From contig NZ_AUFE01000008.1 in the NCBI RefSeq assembly GCF_000426345.1, positions 124,001 to 188,000 of the forward strand: a stretch of DNA of 64,000 nt, read 5' to 3'. How positions within the stretch are numbered: position 1 is the first letter of the stretch; the number at the start of each line of letters is the position of its first letter. A program made the translations under genes and the position numbers. This DNA comes from Cupriavidus phytohabitans. GTDB lineage: Bacteria > Pseudomonadota > Gammaproteobacteria > Burkholderiales > Burkholderiaceae. Under the pieces are notes generated by a model. That model was not told the origin of the DNA. It made no database searches and worked only from the letters and a program-made list of their open reading frames with translations. Positions 45,139-54,335 of the stretch are shown here, piece by piece.

Positions 45139-45734
45139 GTCGCCGCCTCCATGCAGTGGCGCAGCCGTTCCAGGCCGCGGCGCACCCAGGACTTGACCGT
45201 GCCCAGCGGCACGCGCAGCCGCGCCGCCAGTTCGGCATGGCTCAGGTCGTGCAGGTACGCCAGCACGATGGCCTGGCGCTGCGCCTGCTCCAGCCGTTGC
45301 AGGCAGCGGTTCAGCGCGCGCGCCTGCTGGCTGGCATCGGCGAGCTCGGCGGGTCCGGCGGCGTCGTCGGCCAGCCACTCGCCCAGGTCTTCTTCCAGCT
45401 CGACGGTCTGCGCAATGCGCGCGGCGGCGGCGCGGCGCAGGCAGTCGAGCGCCCGGTTGCGCACGATCGCGGTCATCCAGGTCATCGGCGCGGCCAGGTG
45501 CGGCCGGTAGTCGCCGGCGTGGTGCCAGATGCTGACAAAGCTTTCCTGCACGACGTCCTCCGCCCAATCGCGCCTGCCAGTGATACGCAGCGCGAGGCCA
45601 AACAGTTTCGTTGCGGTGAGGTCATAGAGGCCGCGCAGTGCCTGGCGGTCGCCCACGGCCACGGCCTGCAGCAGTGCCTCCAGCCGATCGGGACTGGCAG
45701 GCGCGGCATAGGACGGCTGGGGGGCGGACGGCAC
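45135..45734 (-). CDS. ECF-type RNA polymerase sigma factor
   Basis: 199 residues with region 2 (LFGLALRITGRRDWAEDVVQESFVSIW) and region 4 (RQAIVLAYLHDLSHAELAARLRVPLGTVKSWVRRGLERL). It directs RNA polymerase to stress-type promoters when released by the anti-sigma factor. The GTG at 45734, with AGGA nine bases before it, is preferred to the in-frame TTG at 45752, because a TATAAT at 45767-45772 would place the transcript start almost on that TTG. The divergent ferritin-like gene may be a target. Confidence 0.88.
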   Translation of the reverse strand: MPSAPQPSYAAPASPDRLEALLQAVAVGDRQALRGLYDLTATKLFGLALRITGRRDWAEDVVQESFVSIWHHAGDYRPHLAAPMTWMTAIVRNRALDCLRRAAAARIAQTVELEEDLGEWLADDAAGPAELADASQQARALNRCLQRLEQAQRQAIVLAYLHDLSHAELAARLRVPLGTVKSWVRRGLERLRHCMEAAT

Positions 45735-45766
45735 CGGGACGGGTCCTCGCAAGGGAGCTTTGCCGG

Positions 45767-45772
45767 ATTATA
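45767..45772 (-). promoter_or_regulatory. Candidate -10 (TATAAT) for the sigma/anti-sigma operon
   Basis: A perfect TATAAT on the minus strand, 33 nt before the chosen GTG start. The segment 17 nt further upstream (GCGCTT) is a poor -35, so this may be an activated or weak promoter. Confidence 0.45.
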
Positions 45773-45878
45773 GGTAGCGCCGCATCCAAAAGCGCGGCGC
45801 GTGCGTAGAAGTGACAGGCGCAAGCCCGGCACCCCGGCCAACGGGGCGCCACGTTGTCATCCCTCACAGGAGAACACC

Positions 45879-46490
45879 ATGGACCGCATGTCACAGACAC
45901 CCGCGCACGAGGCGGGAACCATCGTCACGCTGCCGGATGCCCGCCGGCGGGGCTTGCTCAAGGCGCCCGGCCTGTTCGCGCTCGGCTCGCTGGCCGTCAT
46001 CACGCTCGGGGAGTCGATGCCGGCATGGGCGCAGACGCAGTCGGGCAGCACCAAGGACGACATCAATATCCTGAATACCGCGCTGGGGCTGGAGTACCAG
46101 GCGATCGCCGCCTACCAGGTTGGCGCAGAAAGCGGCCTCTTGCAGAAGCCGGTGCTGGCCACCGCGGTCAAGTTCCAGGACCACCACAAGGCCCATGCGC
46201 AGGTGCTGGCCGGGACGGTGTCGAAGCTGGGTGGGACGCCGGTGGTGGCGAAGAAAGCCTTGGAATACAAATTCCCGACCGAGAGCCTGAAGAACCAGGC
46301 CGATGTGCTGCGCTTTGCCGCGGGGCTGGAGAAGGGTGCGACCGCCGCCTACCTGGGCGTGCTGCCGAACTTCCACAACCGCGAGCTGACCCGGGCCGCC
46401 GGCAGCATCCTCGGGGACGAGGCAATGCACTGGGCCGTCCTGCTGCATGCGCTGGGTGAGGACCCGGTGCCGGGTGCGTTTGTGGGCTGA
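45879..46490 (+). CDS. Exported ferritin-like domain protein
   Basis: 203 residues. The Tat-like leader (DARRRGLLKAPGLFALGSLAVI) ends near AWAQ, followed by a four-helix ferritin-like domain. Metal-site residues are suggested by LGLEYQAIAAYQ, KFQDHHKAHAQVL, LEKGATAAYLGV and ILGDEAMHWAVLL, giving the repeated E...ExxH pattern. It belongs to the Ferritin_2-type family of periplasmic proteins, whose substrates are not established. AGGAG precedes the start. It is transcribed away from the ECF sigma operon, suggesting a shared stress response, perhaps metal or oxidative. Confidence 0.83.
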   Translation: MDRMSQTPAHEAGTIVTLPDARRRGLLKAPGLFALGSLAVITLGESMPAWAQTQSGSTKDDINILNTALGLEYQAIAAYQVGAESGLLQKPVLATAVKFQDHHKAHAQVLAGTVSKLGGTPVVAKKALEYKFPTESLKNQADVLRFAAGLEKGATAAYLGVLPNFHNRELTRAAGSILGDEAMHWAVLLHALGEDPVPGAFVG

Positions 46491-46512
46491 GGTCGGCAAC
46501 GCTTGCCGATTG

Positions 46513-46690
46513 TTTGCTCCCCTCCCGCTAGCGGGAGAGGGGCAGGGGGTGAGGGCGGGCGTTGGCAGGACTGCAGGGGGTCGATTTGCCGGCAGATCGG
46601 GGTCTGGCACCGGGGAGGCCGCCGCCCGTTGCAGGCGCCAGCCCTCACCCCCGGCCCCTCTCCCACTTGCGCGGGAGAGGGGAGCAAACC
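46513..46690. repeat. REP-like inverted repeat pair
   Basis: A left copy (46513-46560) and a right copy (46640-46690) are near-identical in opposite orientation. Each contains GCTCCCCT, a small hairpin built on CCCGC...GCGGGAG, GAGGGG and GGGGGTGAGGGC. Together they form a dyad of about 180 nt in the gap between the convergent ferritin-like and ppc genes. Dispersed intergenic elements like this are common in Burkholderiales; the pair could end or shield both transcripts. Confidence 0.65.
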
Positions 46691-46722
46691 GGCAGCCCGC
46701 TTTCGTCTTATGCCAGCGGTCG

Positions 46723-49700
46723 TCACCCCGTATTGCGCAACCCCGCCGCCACCCCATTGATCGTCAGGTGGATCCCCCGCCGGACACGGATATCATCCCC
46801 ATCCTTGCCGGCCCGGTAGCGCTTCAGCAGCTCCACCTGCAAGTGGTTCAGCGGATCCAGGTAGGCAAACCGGTTCTTGATCGAGCGCGCCAGCAGCGGG
46901 TTGTCCGCCAGCCGGTCCTGGTGCCCGGTGATCAGCGCCAGCATCTCGCTGGTCAGGTGCCATTCCTTGCTGATGCGGTTGAACACATTGCGGCGCAGCG
47001 CCGCGTCATCGCACAGCTGCGCATAGCGCGAAGCCACCGCCAGGTCGGTCTTGGCCAGCACCATGTCCATGTTGGACAGCAACGTGGAGAAGAACGGCCA
47101 GGTCTTGACCATGCGGCGCAGCGTGGTGACGGCGGACTTGCGTGCCTTGTCGTCCGGCGCGCGGTCCAGCAGCGACTTCACCGCGCTGCCGAAGCCGTAC
47201 CAGCCCGGCAGCAGCAGCCGGCACTGGCCCCACGAGAAGCCCCACGGGATCGCCCGCAGGTCTTCGATGCGGCGGTTCTTCTTGTCCATCAGCTTGCGCG
47301 AGGCCGGGCGCGAGCCCAGGTTCAGGTCGGCGATCTCGGTGATCGGCGTGGTGGCGAAGAAGTAGTCCTTGAAGCCCGGGGTCTCATAGACCAGGTCCCG
47401 GTAGGCCGAGAAGGCGCGGTCGGACAGCTGCTGCATCACCGCCTCGAACATGTCGAGATCCTTGGGCGCGTTCTGCTGCGGCAGCAGCGACGCTTCCAGC
47501 GTGGCGGCGACCACCGTCTCCAGGTTGCGCCGGCCGATCTCGGCGTTGGCGAACTTGCTGTTGATGATCTCGCCCTGCTCGGTCAGGCGGATCTGGCCGT
47601 TGACCGTGCCCGGCGGCTGCGACAGGATCGCGTCGTAGGTGGGGCCGCCGCCGCGGCCTACCGTGCCGCCGCGGCCATGGAACAGGCGCAGCTTGACCTT
47701 GCGTTCCTCGAACAGCTGCACCAGCGCCAGCTCGGCCTTGTACAGCTCCCAGGTAGAGGTCAGGAAGCCGCCGTCCTTGTTGGAGTCCGAATAGCCGAGC
47801 ATCACTTCCTGCTCGACGCCATGGTGCGCGATCACCGAATCGAAGCCCGGCAGGTCCAGCAGCGACTGCATGATGCCGGCGGCGTTGCGCAAGTCCTCGA
47901 TGGTCTCGAACAGCGGGATCACCATCAGTTCCATGCGCGCCGGGTCGGTCTTGCTGCCCAGCGTGCCCTGCAGCATGCCGGATTCCTTCTGGAGCAGCAT
48001 GACCTCGACCAGGTCCGACAGCGTCTCGGTGTGCGAGATGATGTAGTTGCGCGCGATACGCTTGCCATAGCGCTTGCGCAGCTCGCGCGCGGCGGCAAAG
48101 ATCGCCAGTTCCTTGCGGGTCTGCTCGGAGTACTCGTGCCACGGCAGCGTCAGCAGGCGCGGCTGGCGCAGCTCGGCCAGCAGCAGTTCCAGCTTGCGCT
48201 GCTCGGGCAGGGCGGCGTAGTCGGCGGCGATGCCGGCGGCGGCGAACAGCTCGGCGATGACGGCTTCGTGCACGTCCGACACCTGGCGCATGTCGACCGA
48301 CGCCAGGTGGAAGCCGAACACGCCGATGGCACGCGCCAGTGCGTCGATGCGCGCGCCTGCCAGTGCCTGGCCGTGGTTTTCGCGCAGCGAGTCGATCACG
48401 ACCTGCACGTCGGCGGCGAAGGCTTCGGCGTTGTCGTAGGGCTCGGCCGGCGCCACCGGGCGGCGCGGCGCGGCATGGCCGGTCAGCGTCTTGCAGGTGG
48501 CGGCCAGGCGCGCGTAGATGCCGATCAGCGCGCGGCGATACGGCTCGTCGGCGCGATGCTCGGAATGGTCGGGCGAGCGCTCGGCCAGCGCCAGCAGTTC
48601 GGGGCTGGCATCGACCATCAGCGTCGACATCGACAGCTCGGCGCCCAGCGCGTGGACTTCATCCAGGTACCAGTCCAGGATCATCTGGGCCTGCTGGCTG
48701 GATGCATGCTCCAGGGTCTCGGCGGTCACGTTGGGATTGCCATCGCGGTCGCCACCGATCCACGAGCCCATCTGCAGGAACGGCGCCAGCGGCGCCTGCT
48801 GCGCGCCCGGCGTGCCCTTGCGCTTGCGCGTGGCCGGGAACACCGCGGCGATGTCTTCTTCCAGCTCCGTCATCAGCTGCGGGATGCCGCGCAGGAAGCA
48901 GGTGCGGTAGTAAGACAGCGCGTTGTCGATCTCGTCGCCCACCGTCAGGCGCGCGTCGCGCAGCATGCGCGTCTGCCACAGCGTGGTGACCTTGGCGCGC
49001 AGCTGGGCCGTGTTGTGCTCGCGCTCGCGCGCGGTCGTCGGCAGGTCGCGCTCGGCCAGCAGGCGGGCGATCTCGCGCTCTGCGTCCAGGATGCTCTTGC
49101 GCTGGACTTCGGTCGGGTGCGCGGTCAGCACCGGCACGATCAGCGCCTCGTCCAAGAACTTGCGCAGCTGCTTGCCGGTGACGCCGGCGGCGTCGATCTT
49201 TTCCAGCGCGTGCTGCAGGCTGCCGGCCTGCGGCGGCGAGCCGGCCAGCGCATGCACGCGGCGGCGGCGGTTGTGGTGCTGGTCCTCGGCGATATTGGCC
49301 AGGTGCGAGAAATAGCTGAACGCGCGCACCACCTGGTTGGTCTGGTCGCGCGACAGGCGCTTGAGCAGCCGGTCCAGCTCGGCGCCGGCGGCGCGGTCGT
49401 TCTCGCGGCGGAAGCGCACCGCGGTCTGGCGGATGGTCTCGACCACCTCGAAGGCGGCGTCGCCTTCCTGCTCGCGCAGGCAGTCGCCCAGCAGGCGGCC
49501 GAGGAAGCGGATGTCCTCGCGCAGCGGCAGGTCCTTGTCGGGGGTGCGGCGGCCGGCGGCGGCCGCGACGGTGGTTCCGTTGCTCGACACGATGGAAAGC
49601 TGGGGCTTGGTGACGCGCTTGGCGCGCGACGAGGTGACGCCGCTGGTGCCGTTGGTGCCGCTGCGGCGGGCCGCGCGGGTCGGTTTGGCGGCGGATGCGC

Positions 49701-49815
49701 CGTTTGCTTCACCCTGGCCAGCGGCCGGATCCTTCGTGGCCGAAGCGCCGGATGTGCCCGAAGCGCCCGAAGCGGCGGACTTGCGGCCAGCGGGGCGCGC
49801 AGCGTGCTGCGTCAT
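46723..49815 (-). CDS. ppc: Phosphoenolpyruvate carboxylase
   Basis: Anaplerotic enzyme: phosphoenolpyruvate plus bicarbonate to oxaloacetate. The 1030 residues show the active-site [35 protein letters not shown] with the catalytic region, [14 protein letters not shown] and the C-terminal allosteric tail [11 protein letters not shown]. The first 90 residues are a low-complexity Ala/Gly/Ser/Thr and Arg/Lys extension not found in most PEP carboxylases; the true start might lie further in, although GAGGAG precedes this ATG. It is divergent from hemC, with a 70-nt shared promoter region. Confidence 0.95.
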   Translation of the reverse strand: MTQHAARPAGRKSAASGASGTSGASATKDPAAGQGEANGASAAKPTRAARRSGTNGTSGVTSSRAKRVTKPQLSIVSSNGTTVAAAAGRRTPDKDLPLREDIRFLGRLLGDCLREQEGDAAFEVVETIRQTAVRFRRENDRAAGAELDRLLKRLSRDQTNQVVRAFSYFSHLANIAEDQHHNRRRRVHALAGSPPQAGSLQHALEKIDAAGVTGKQLRKFLDEALIVPVLTAHPTEVQRKSILDAEREIARLLAERDLPTTAREREHNTAQLRAKVTTLWQTRMLRDARLTVGDEIDNALSYYRTCFLRGIPQLMTELEEDIAAVFPATRKRKGTPGAQQAPLAPFLQMGSWIGGDRDGNPNVTAETLEHASSQQAQMILDWYLDEVHALGAELSMSTLMVDASPELLALAERSPDHSEHRADEPYRRALIGIYARLAATCKTLTGHAAPRRPVAPAEPYDNAEAFAADVQVVIDSLRENHGQALAGARIDALARAIGVFGFHLASVDMRQVSDVHEAVIAELFAAAGIAADYAALPEQRKLELLLAELRQPRLLTLPWHEYSEQTRKELAIFAAARELRKRYGKRIARNYIISHTETLSDLVEVMLLQKESGMLQGTLGSKTDPARMELMVIPLFETIEDLRNAAGIMQSLLDLPGFDSVIAHHGVEQEVMLGYSDSNKDGGFLTSTWELYKAELALVQLFEERKVKLRLFHGRGGTVGRGGGPTYDAILSQPPGTVNGQIRLTEQGEIINSKFANAEIGRRNLETVVAATLEASLLPQQNAPKDLDMFEAVMQQLSDRAFSAYRDLVYETPGFKDYFFATTPITEIADLNLGSRPASRKLMDKKNRRIEDLRAIPWGFSWGQCRLLLPGWYGFGSAVKSLLDRAPDDKARKSAVTTLRRMVKTWPFFSTLLSNMDMVLAKTDLAVASRYAQLCDDAALRRNVFNRISKEWHLTSEMLALITGHQDRLADNPLLARSIKNRFAYLDPLNHLQVELLKRYRAGKDGDDIRVRRGIHLTINGVAAGLRNTG

Positions 49816-49885
49816 GCAATCTCCTCGTCTGCTTATCTGATATATGGTGCGGAGCGGCTATTGGGTCGCGTGCTACCATTCACGG

Positions 49886-50905
49886 ATGCAAGCACCCGCC
49901 ACCCCGTCTTCCTCTACTGCTGTCGTGTCTAGCAACCTTCCGCAAAAGCTCGTCATTGCCTCCCGCGAGAGCCGTCTGGCCATGTGGCAGGCTGAACATG
50001 TGCGTGCTGCATTGCAACAATACTATCCCGCGTGCGACGTGTCCATTCTCGGCATGACCACACGCGGAGACCAGATTCTAGACCGTACGCTGTCGAAAGT
50101 CGGCGGCAAGGGTCTGTTTGTCAAAGAACTGGAGTTCGCGATGGACGAAGGCCGCGCGGACCTGGCGGTGCATTCGCTCAAGGATGTGCCGATGGAACTG
50201 CCCGCCGGCTTCGCGCTGACCGCGGTGATGGAGCGCGAGGATCCGCGCGACGCGCTGGTTTCGAACAGCTTCGCCTCGCTCGACGAGATGCCGCCCGGCA
50301 CCGTGGTCGGCACCTCCAGCCTGCGCCGCGAGGCCCTGCTGCGCACCCGCTATCCGCACCTGGTGGTCAAGCCGCTGCGCGGCAACCTCGACACGCGGCT
50401 GGGCAAGCTCGACCGCGGCGAATACGGCGCCATCATCCTGGCCGCCGCGGGGCTCAAGCGCCTGGGCCTGAATGACCGCATCCGCGCGCTGATCCCCGTT
50501 GAATCGTCGCTGCCTGCTGCCGGGCAGGGCGCGCTTGGCATCGAGATCCCTGCCAACCGCCCCGAGCTGGCCGCATGGCTTGCGCCGCTCAACCACCAGC
50601 CGACGCTGCTGGCCGTGACCGCGGAACGCGCAGTGGCGCGCATGCTGGGCGGGTCATGCCAGGTGCCGCTGGCGGCCCACGCGTATTGGGAAGGCGACCA
50701 GCTCAAGCTTGACGCCTTTGTCGGCATGCCCGACGGCACGCGCGGCCTGCGCGCCGCCGCCGCGGGCCCGGCCGCCGATCTGGCCGCCGCCGAGGCGCTC
50801 GGCCAGGCCTGCGCGCGCGACCTGCTTGCGCAAGGGGCCGAAGCGATTCTCGCCGCGCTCGACGATCGGGCAGCCGGCTCGCCCGGCACGCAAGCACCCG
50901 CCTGA
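49886..50905 (+). CDS. hemC: Porphobilinogen deaminase (hydroxymethylbilane synthase)
   Basis: Joins four porphobilinogen units into hydroxymethylbilane in haem synthesis. The 339 residues include [29 protein letters not shown], the [10 protein letters not shown] segment and Cys258 in [14 protein letters not shown], which carries the dipyrromethane cofactor. The start at 49886 leaves an N-terminal extension of about 25 residues. A TACCAT at 49874-49879 is so close that the mRNA may be almost leaderless. hemD follows after 9 nt. Confidence 0.95.
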   Translation: MQAPATPSSSTAVVSSNLPQKLVIASRESRLAMWQAEHVRAALQQYYPACDVSILGMTTRGDQILDRTLSKVGGKGLFVKELEFAMDEGRADLAVHSLKDVPMELPAGFALTAVMEREDPRDALVSNSFASLDEMPPGTVVGTSSLRREALLRTRYPHLVVKPLRGNLDTRLGKLDRGEYGAIILAAAGLKRLGLNDRIRALIPVESSLPAAGQGALGIEIPANRPELAAWLAPLNHQPTLLAVTAERAVARMLGGSCQVPLAAHAYWEGDQLKLDAFVGMPDGTRGLRAAAAGPAADLAAAEALGQACARDLLAQGAEAILAALDDRAAGSPGTQAPA

Positions 50906-50914
50906 GGCTGCCCG

Positions 50915-53122
50915 ATGCCCCGCCCGACCGTCGTTGTCACACGACCCGCCGGGCAGTCCCGGCAACTGACCGAGGCGCTGCAGGCCGCCGGTCTCGACGT
51001 CCTCAGCTTTCCGCTGCTGGCCATCGGCCCGTCGGCCGACGACGCGCCGCTGCGCGCGGCCCTGGCGCGGCTCGACCAATTTGCCCTGGTGGTCTTTGTC
51101 AGTCCCAACGCCATTGCCTATGCGCTGGATGCGCTGGCCGGCGTGCAAGGTGCCGCCACGGCGCAATGGCCCGCCCAGGTGCCGGCCGCCGTGGTTGGGC
51201 CGGCCAGCGTGGCGGCGCTGGCCGAGCGTGGCATCGCGCCGCCCACGTGCCGGGTGATCGCGCCGGCCGGCGCCGCCACGAACGGGCAGGGTGCCGATGA
51301 CGCCGGCGACAATGCCAGTCACCGTCTCAGTCACGGCTCGAACCACGACCCGAACCACGACCCGAACCACGATTCGAACCACGACGCCGACGGCCCGCGC
51401 TTCGATTCCGAGGCACTGTGGGCCCAGCTCGATCCCGCCGCGCTCGCCGGCAAGCCAGTCCTGATCGTCCGCGGCAACGGCGGCCGCGACTGGCTCGGCG
51501 ACCGCCTGCGCGAAGCCGGTGCCCAGGTCGAGGCCGTCGAGGCCTACCGGCGCACGCTGCCCGAGCCCGGCGCGATGCAATGGCAAGCCGTGCGCGACAG
51601 CCTGCAGGCCGGCGCGCCGCCCCATGTATGGCTGCTGACCAGCTCCGAGGCCGTGCGTAACCTCGACACGCTCGCGCGTCAACACCTTTCGCCGCAGGAA
51701 AATGCCGGCCTGCGGCAGGTGCAGTGCATCGCGCCGCATGCGAGAATCGCCGAACAAGCGCTGGTACTGGGCTTCAGCCACATCCTGCGCGCCGCGCCGG
51801 GCGATGCCGGCCTGCTCGCGGCGTGCCTGCAATGGGCCGATGCCCACGCCGGTCCGGTGCCGGTGGCCGCTGCGCCGGATGCATCCGGTGCATCCGGCCG
51901 CGCCAGTGCGATAACAGACACCGGCCCGGCGCGCGCCGAGGCACCGGCGCCCGCGCCGGCTGCCGCAGTCCCCGCAACGTCAACGAAGGTCGAACGCGTG
52001 ACGCAAGAAACCACGTCCTCCTCCGCTACACCTCCGCCCTCGGCGGCCGCGGCGCCCGTGCCGGGCTCCGGCGCTTCCGCTTCCTCCGCCGGCCAGCATG
52101 CTGCCGCGCGCAAGCCCGCGGCGCTGTGGGCCCTGGTGGCCGTGCTCTTGGTCGCCACCGCCGGCGGCTTCTGGTGGCTGCAGCAGCGCGTCGACCACCT
52201 GACCGGCGAACTGGCCCGGCGCCAGCAAAGCAACGATGCGCTGGTGCAGGAGTCGCGCGTGCTGACGCGCAATGCGCAGGACACGGTCAAGGAACTGCAG
52301 ACCAAGGTCGGCGCGCTTGAAAACCAGGTCGGCGAAACCCGCGACAAGCAGGTGGCGCTGGAGCAGGTCTACCAGGACCTGATGCGCAACCGCGACGACT
52401 GGGAAATCGCCGAGATCCAGCAACTGCTGACCAACGCCGGCCAGCAGCTGCAGCTGACCGGCAACGTGCAGGTCGCGCTGGCCGCGCTGCAGAGCGCCGA
52501 CGCGCGCCTGGCACGCGCCGACAAGCCGCAGTACAACCTGCTGCGCCGGGCCATCGCCCGCGACATCGCGCGCATGAAGGCCGTGCCCGACACCGACCTG
52601 ACCGGCGCCGCGATCAAGCTGGACGAAGCCATCAACCAGGTCGACGCGCTGCCGCTGCTGTCCAGCGAACGCATGCTCGAACGCACCGAGGCCGATGCCC
52701 GCAAGGATGGCGCGGCCGGCAAGGGCGCGGCCAGCGCCCCGGCGGCCGCCGCTGCCACCAACGGCTGGTTCTCCCGCCTGTGGACCTACCTGCGCGACGA
52801 AATGGCCCAGGTGATCCGCATCCGCAAGGTCGACGACGCCGAGGCGCTGCTGCTGTCCGGCGACCAGGGCTGGTTCCTGCGCGAGAACGTCAAGCTGCGC
52901 CTGCTCAATGCGCGGCTGGCGCTGCTGTCGCGCAACGAGCCGGTGTTCCGCAATGACCTGGCCGCCGCGCAGGCGATGATCGGGCGCTATTTCGACACCA
53001 AGTCGCGCCGCGTGCAGGGCGTGCTGACCCTGCTCAGGCAGGCACAGGCAGGCGCGGTGACGGTGCAGCTGCCGACCATGTCCGAGAGCCTGGGCGCGTT
53101 GAACGCCCTGAAGAAGGAGTAA
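50915..53122 (+). CDS. hemD: Fused uroporphyrinogen-III synthase and HemX protein
   Basis: 735 residues. The HemD part (about 1-310) starts VVVTRPAGQSRQLTEAL and includes LLTSSEAVRNL; it closes hydroxymethylbilane to uroporphyrinogen III. An Ala/Pro linker leads to one membrane helix (about 402-425, LWALVAVLLVATAGGFWWL), a coiled coil (VDHLTGELARRQQSNDAL onward), and the HemX periplasmic domain (QLLTNAGQQLQLTGNVQVALAAL). HemD-HemX fusions occur in several beta-proteobacteria. HemX is of unclear function, though other HemX homologues carry a uroporphyrinogen methyltransferase-like label. A tandem-repeat insert disrupts the HemD half. Confidence 0.9.
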   Translation: MPRPTVVVTRPAGQSRQLTEALQAAGLDVLSFPLLAIGPSADDAPLRAALARLDQFALVVFVSPNAIAYALDALAGVQGAATAQWPAQVPAAVVGPASVAALAERGIAPPTCRVIAPAGAATNGQGADDAGDNASHRLSHGSNHDPNHDPNHDSNHDADGPRFDSEALWAQLDPAALAGKPVLIVRGNGGRDWLGDRLREAGAQVEAVEAYRRTLPEPGAMQWQAVRDSLQAGAPPHVWLLTSSEAVRNLDTLARQHLSPQENAGLRQVQCIAPHARIAEQALVLGFSHILRAAPGDAGLLAACLQWADAHAGPVPVAAAPDASGASGRASAITDTGPARAEAPAPAPAAAVPATSTKVERVTQETTSSSATPPPSAAAAPVPGSGASASSAGQHAAARKPAALWALVAVLLVATAGGFWWLQQRVDHLTGELARRQQSNDALVQESRVLTRNAQDTVKELQTKVGALENQVGETRDKQVALEQVYQDLMRNRDDWEIAEIQQLLTNAGQQLQLTGNVQVALAALQSADARLARADKPQYNLLRRAIARDIARMKAVPDTDLTGAAIKLDEAINQVDALPLLSSERMLERTEADARKDGAAGKGAASAPAAAAATNGWFSRLWTYLRDEMAQVIRIRKVDDAEALLLSGDQGWFLRENVKLRLLNARLALLSRNEPVFRNDLAAAQAMIGRYFDTKSRRVQGVLTLLRQAQAGAVTVQLPTMSESLGALNALKKE
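51339..51386 (+). repeat. 12-bp tandem repeat within hemD
   Basis: Four copies of CGAACCACGACC with changes only at the last bases of copies 3 and 4. It encodes NHDPNHDPNHDSNHDADG in a surface linker of the HemD domain. Copy number changes would add or remove four residues without a frameshift, so length variation between strains is likely. Confidence 0.85.
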
Positions 53123-53126
53123 GCCC

Positions 53127-54317
53127 ATGCGCCTTCTGTTCTGGGTTGCGGTCCTGTTCGGCGGCGCCGTCGGGCTGGCGCTGTTCACGCAGTTCAACCA
53201 CAGCAATGTGGTGCTGTTCTATCCGCCGTACCGCGTCGAGCTGTCGCTGAACCTGGCACTGGCCTTGCTGCTGCTGCTGTTCTTCGTGGTCTGGACGGTG
53301 ATGTCCACCATCCGCCATCTGGGCGACATGCCGCGCCGCGCTGCCGCCTACCGCGAACGCAGCCGCATGAACAAGGCCCAGGCTGCGCTGCGCGAGTCGA
53401 TCGAAAACCTGTTCGCCGGCCGCTTTGCCCGCGCCGAGCGCTGCGCGCGCGAGGCCCAGTCGTGGGAAGACCAGGCCCAGACCGCCGCGCTGATCGGCGC
53501 GCGCGCCGCGCACCGCATGCAGGAGACCGAACGGCGCGATGCCTGGATGTCGCAGGTCACCGATCCCGAGCGCGAACAGGCGCGGCTGGTGTCGATGGCC
53601 GAGCTGCTGGTTGACGCACGCGACGCAGACGGCGCGCTGGAAACCATCGCCCAGCTGCAGGCGCAGGGTGCGCGCCAGATCCACGTGCAGCGCATTGCGC
53701 TGCGCGCGCACCAGCACCTGAAGAACTGGTCCGAGGTACTGCGCCTGGCGCGCTCGCTGGAGAAGCGCAACGCGCTGCATCCGGTGCTGGCGCTGCGGCT
53801 CAAGCAGATGGCGGTCGAGGCCATGCTCGACGAGCGCCGCCACGATGCCGACGCCCTCGGCGAATTCTGGCGCTCGCTGTCCGCCGACGAACGCCGCGCC
53901 ACGCGCATCGCCGAACCCGCCGCGCGCTACTTTGCTGCGCTGGGCCGTCAGAACGAAGCCCGCCGCATCATCGAGGACGCGCTCAAATTCAATTGGGACA
54001 GCCGCCTGGTGCTGCGCTATGCCGACTGCGCGGTGCCCGGCCACGCACTGCCCCAGATCCAGCAGGCCGAGAAATGGCTGGCGGGGCATCCCGCCGACGC
54101 CGACCTCTACTACACGCTGGGCGTGCTGTGCCTGGGCGAGAAGCTGTGGGGCAAGGCCCAGTCCAGCTTCGAGCGCGCGCTGAAGTACGCCGATATCGAC
54201 CAGCAGCGGCGGCTGCGCGTGCGCACGCACCTGGCGCTGGCGCGGCTGTTCGAGGAAACCGAGCGTTTCGACGACGCGCAGCGGCACTATCGCGAAAGCG
54301 CGATGCTGGCGGCCTGA
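53127..54317 (+). CDS. hemY: HemY-type haem biosynthesis-associated protein
   Basis: 396 residues with two N-terminal membrane helices (FWVAVLFGGAVGLALF and ALALLLLLFFVVWTVM) and a cytoplasmic TPR-like helical region (ALRESIENLFAGRFARAERCA, LYYTLGVLCLGEKLWGKAQSSFERAL). This is the proteobacterial HemY of hemCDXY operons, not the Bacillus HemY oxidase; its precise role is unresolved. It follows hemDX by four bases. Confidence 0.92.
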   Translation: MRLLFWVAVLFGGAVGLALFTQFNHSNVVLFYPPYRVELSLNLALALLLLLFFVVWTVMSTIRHLGDMPRRAAAYRERSRMNKAQAALRESIENLFAGRFARAERCAREAQSWEDQAQTAALIGARAAHRMQETERRDAWMSQVTDPEREQARLVSMAELLVDARDADGALETIAQLQAQGARQIHVQRIALRAHQHLKNWSEVLRLARSLEKRNALHPVLALRLKQMAVEAMLDERRHDADALGEFWRSLSADERRATRIAEPAARYFAALGRQNEARRIIEDALKFNWDSRLVLRYADCAVPGHALPQIQQAEKWLAGHPADADLYYTLGVLCLGEKLWGKAQSSFERALKYADIDQQRRLRVRTHLALARLFEETERFDDAQRHYRESAMLAA

Positions 54318-54335
54318 GCGGCGCCCCCCGGGCGA

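Noticed and set aside
46447-49932. A 1161-codon open frame on the plus strand opposite ppc
   Set aside because: Antisense shadow; it also runs through the REP-like pair and into the hemC upstream region, which a real gene would not do.
51320-51390. Short tandem repeats as a CRISPR array
   Set aside because: The units are 12 bp with no spacers and keep the hemD reading frame.
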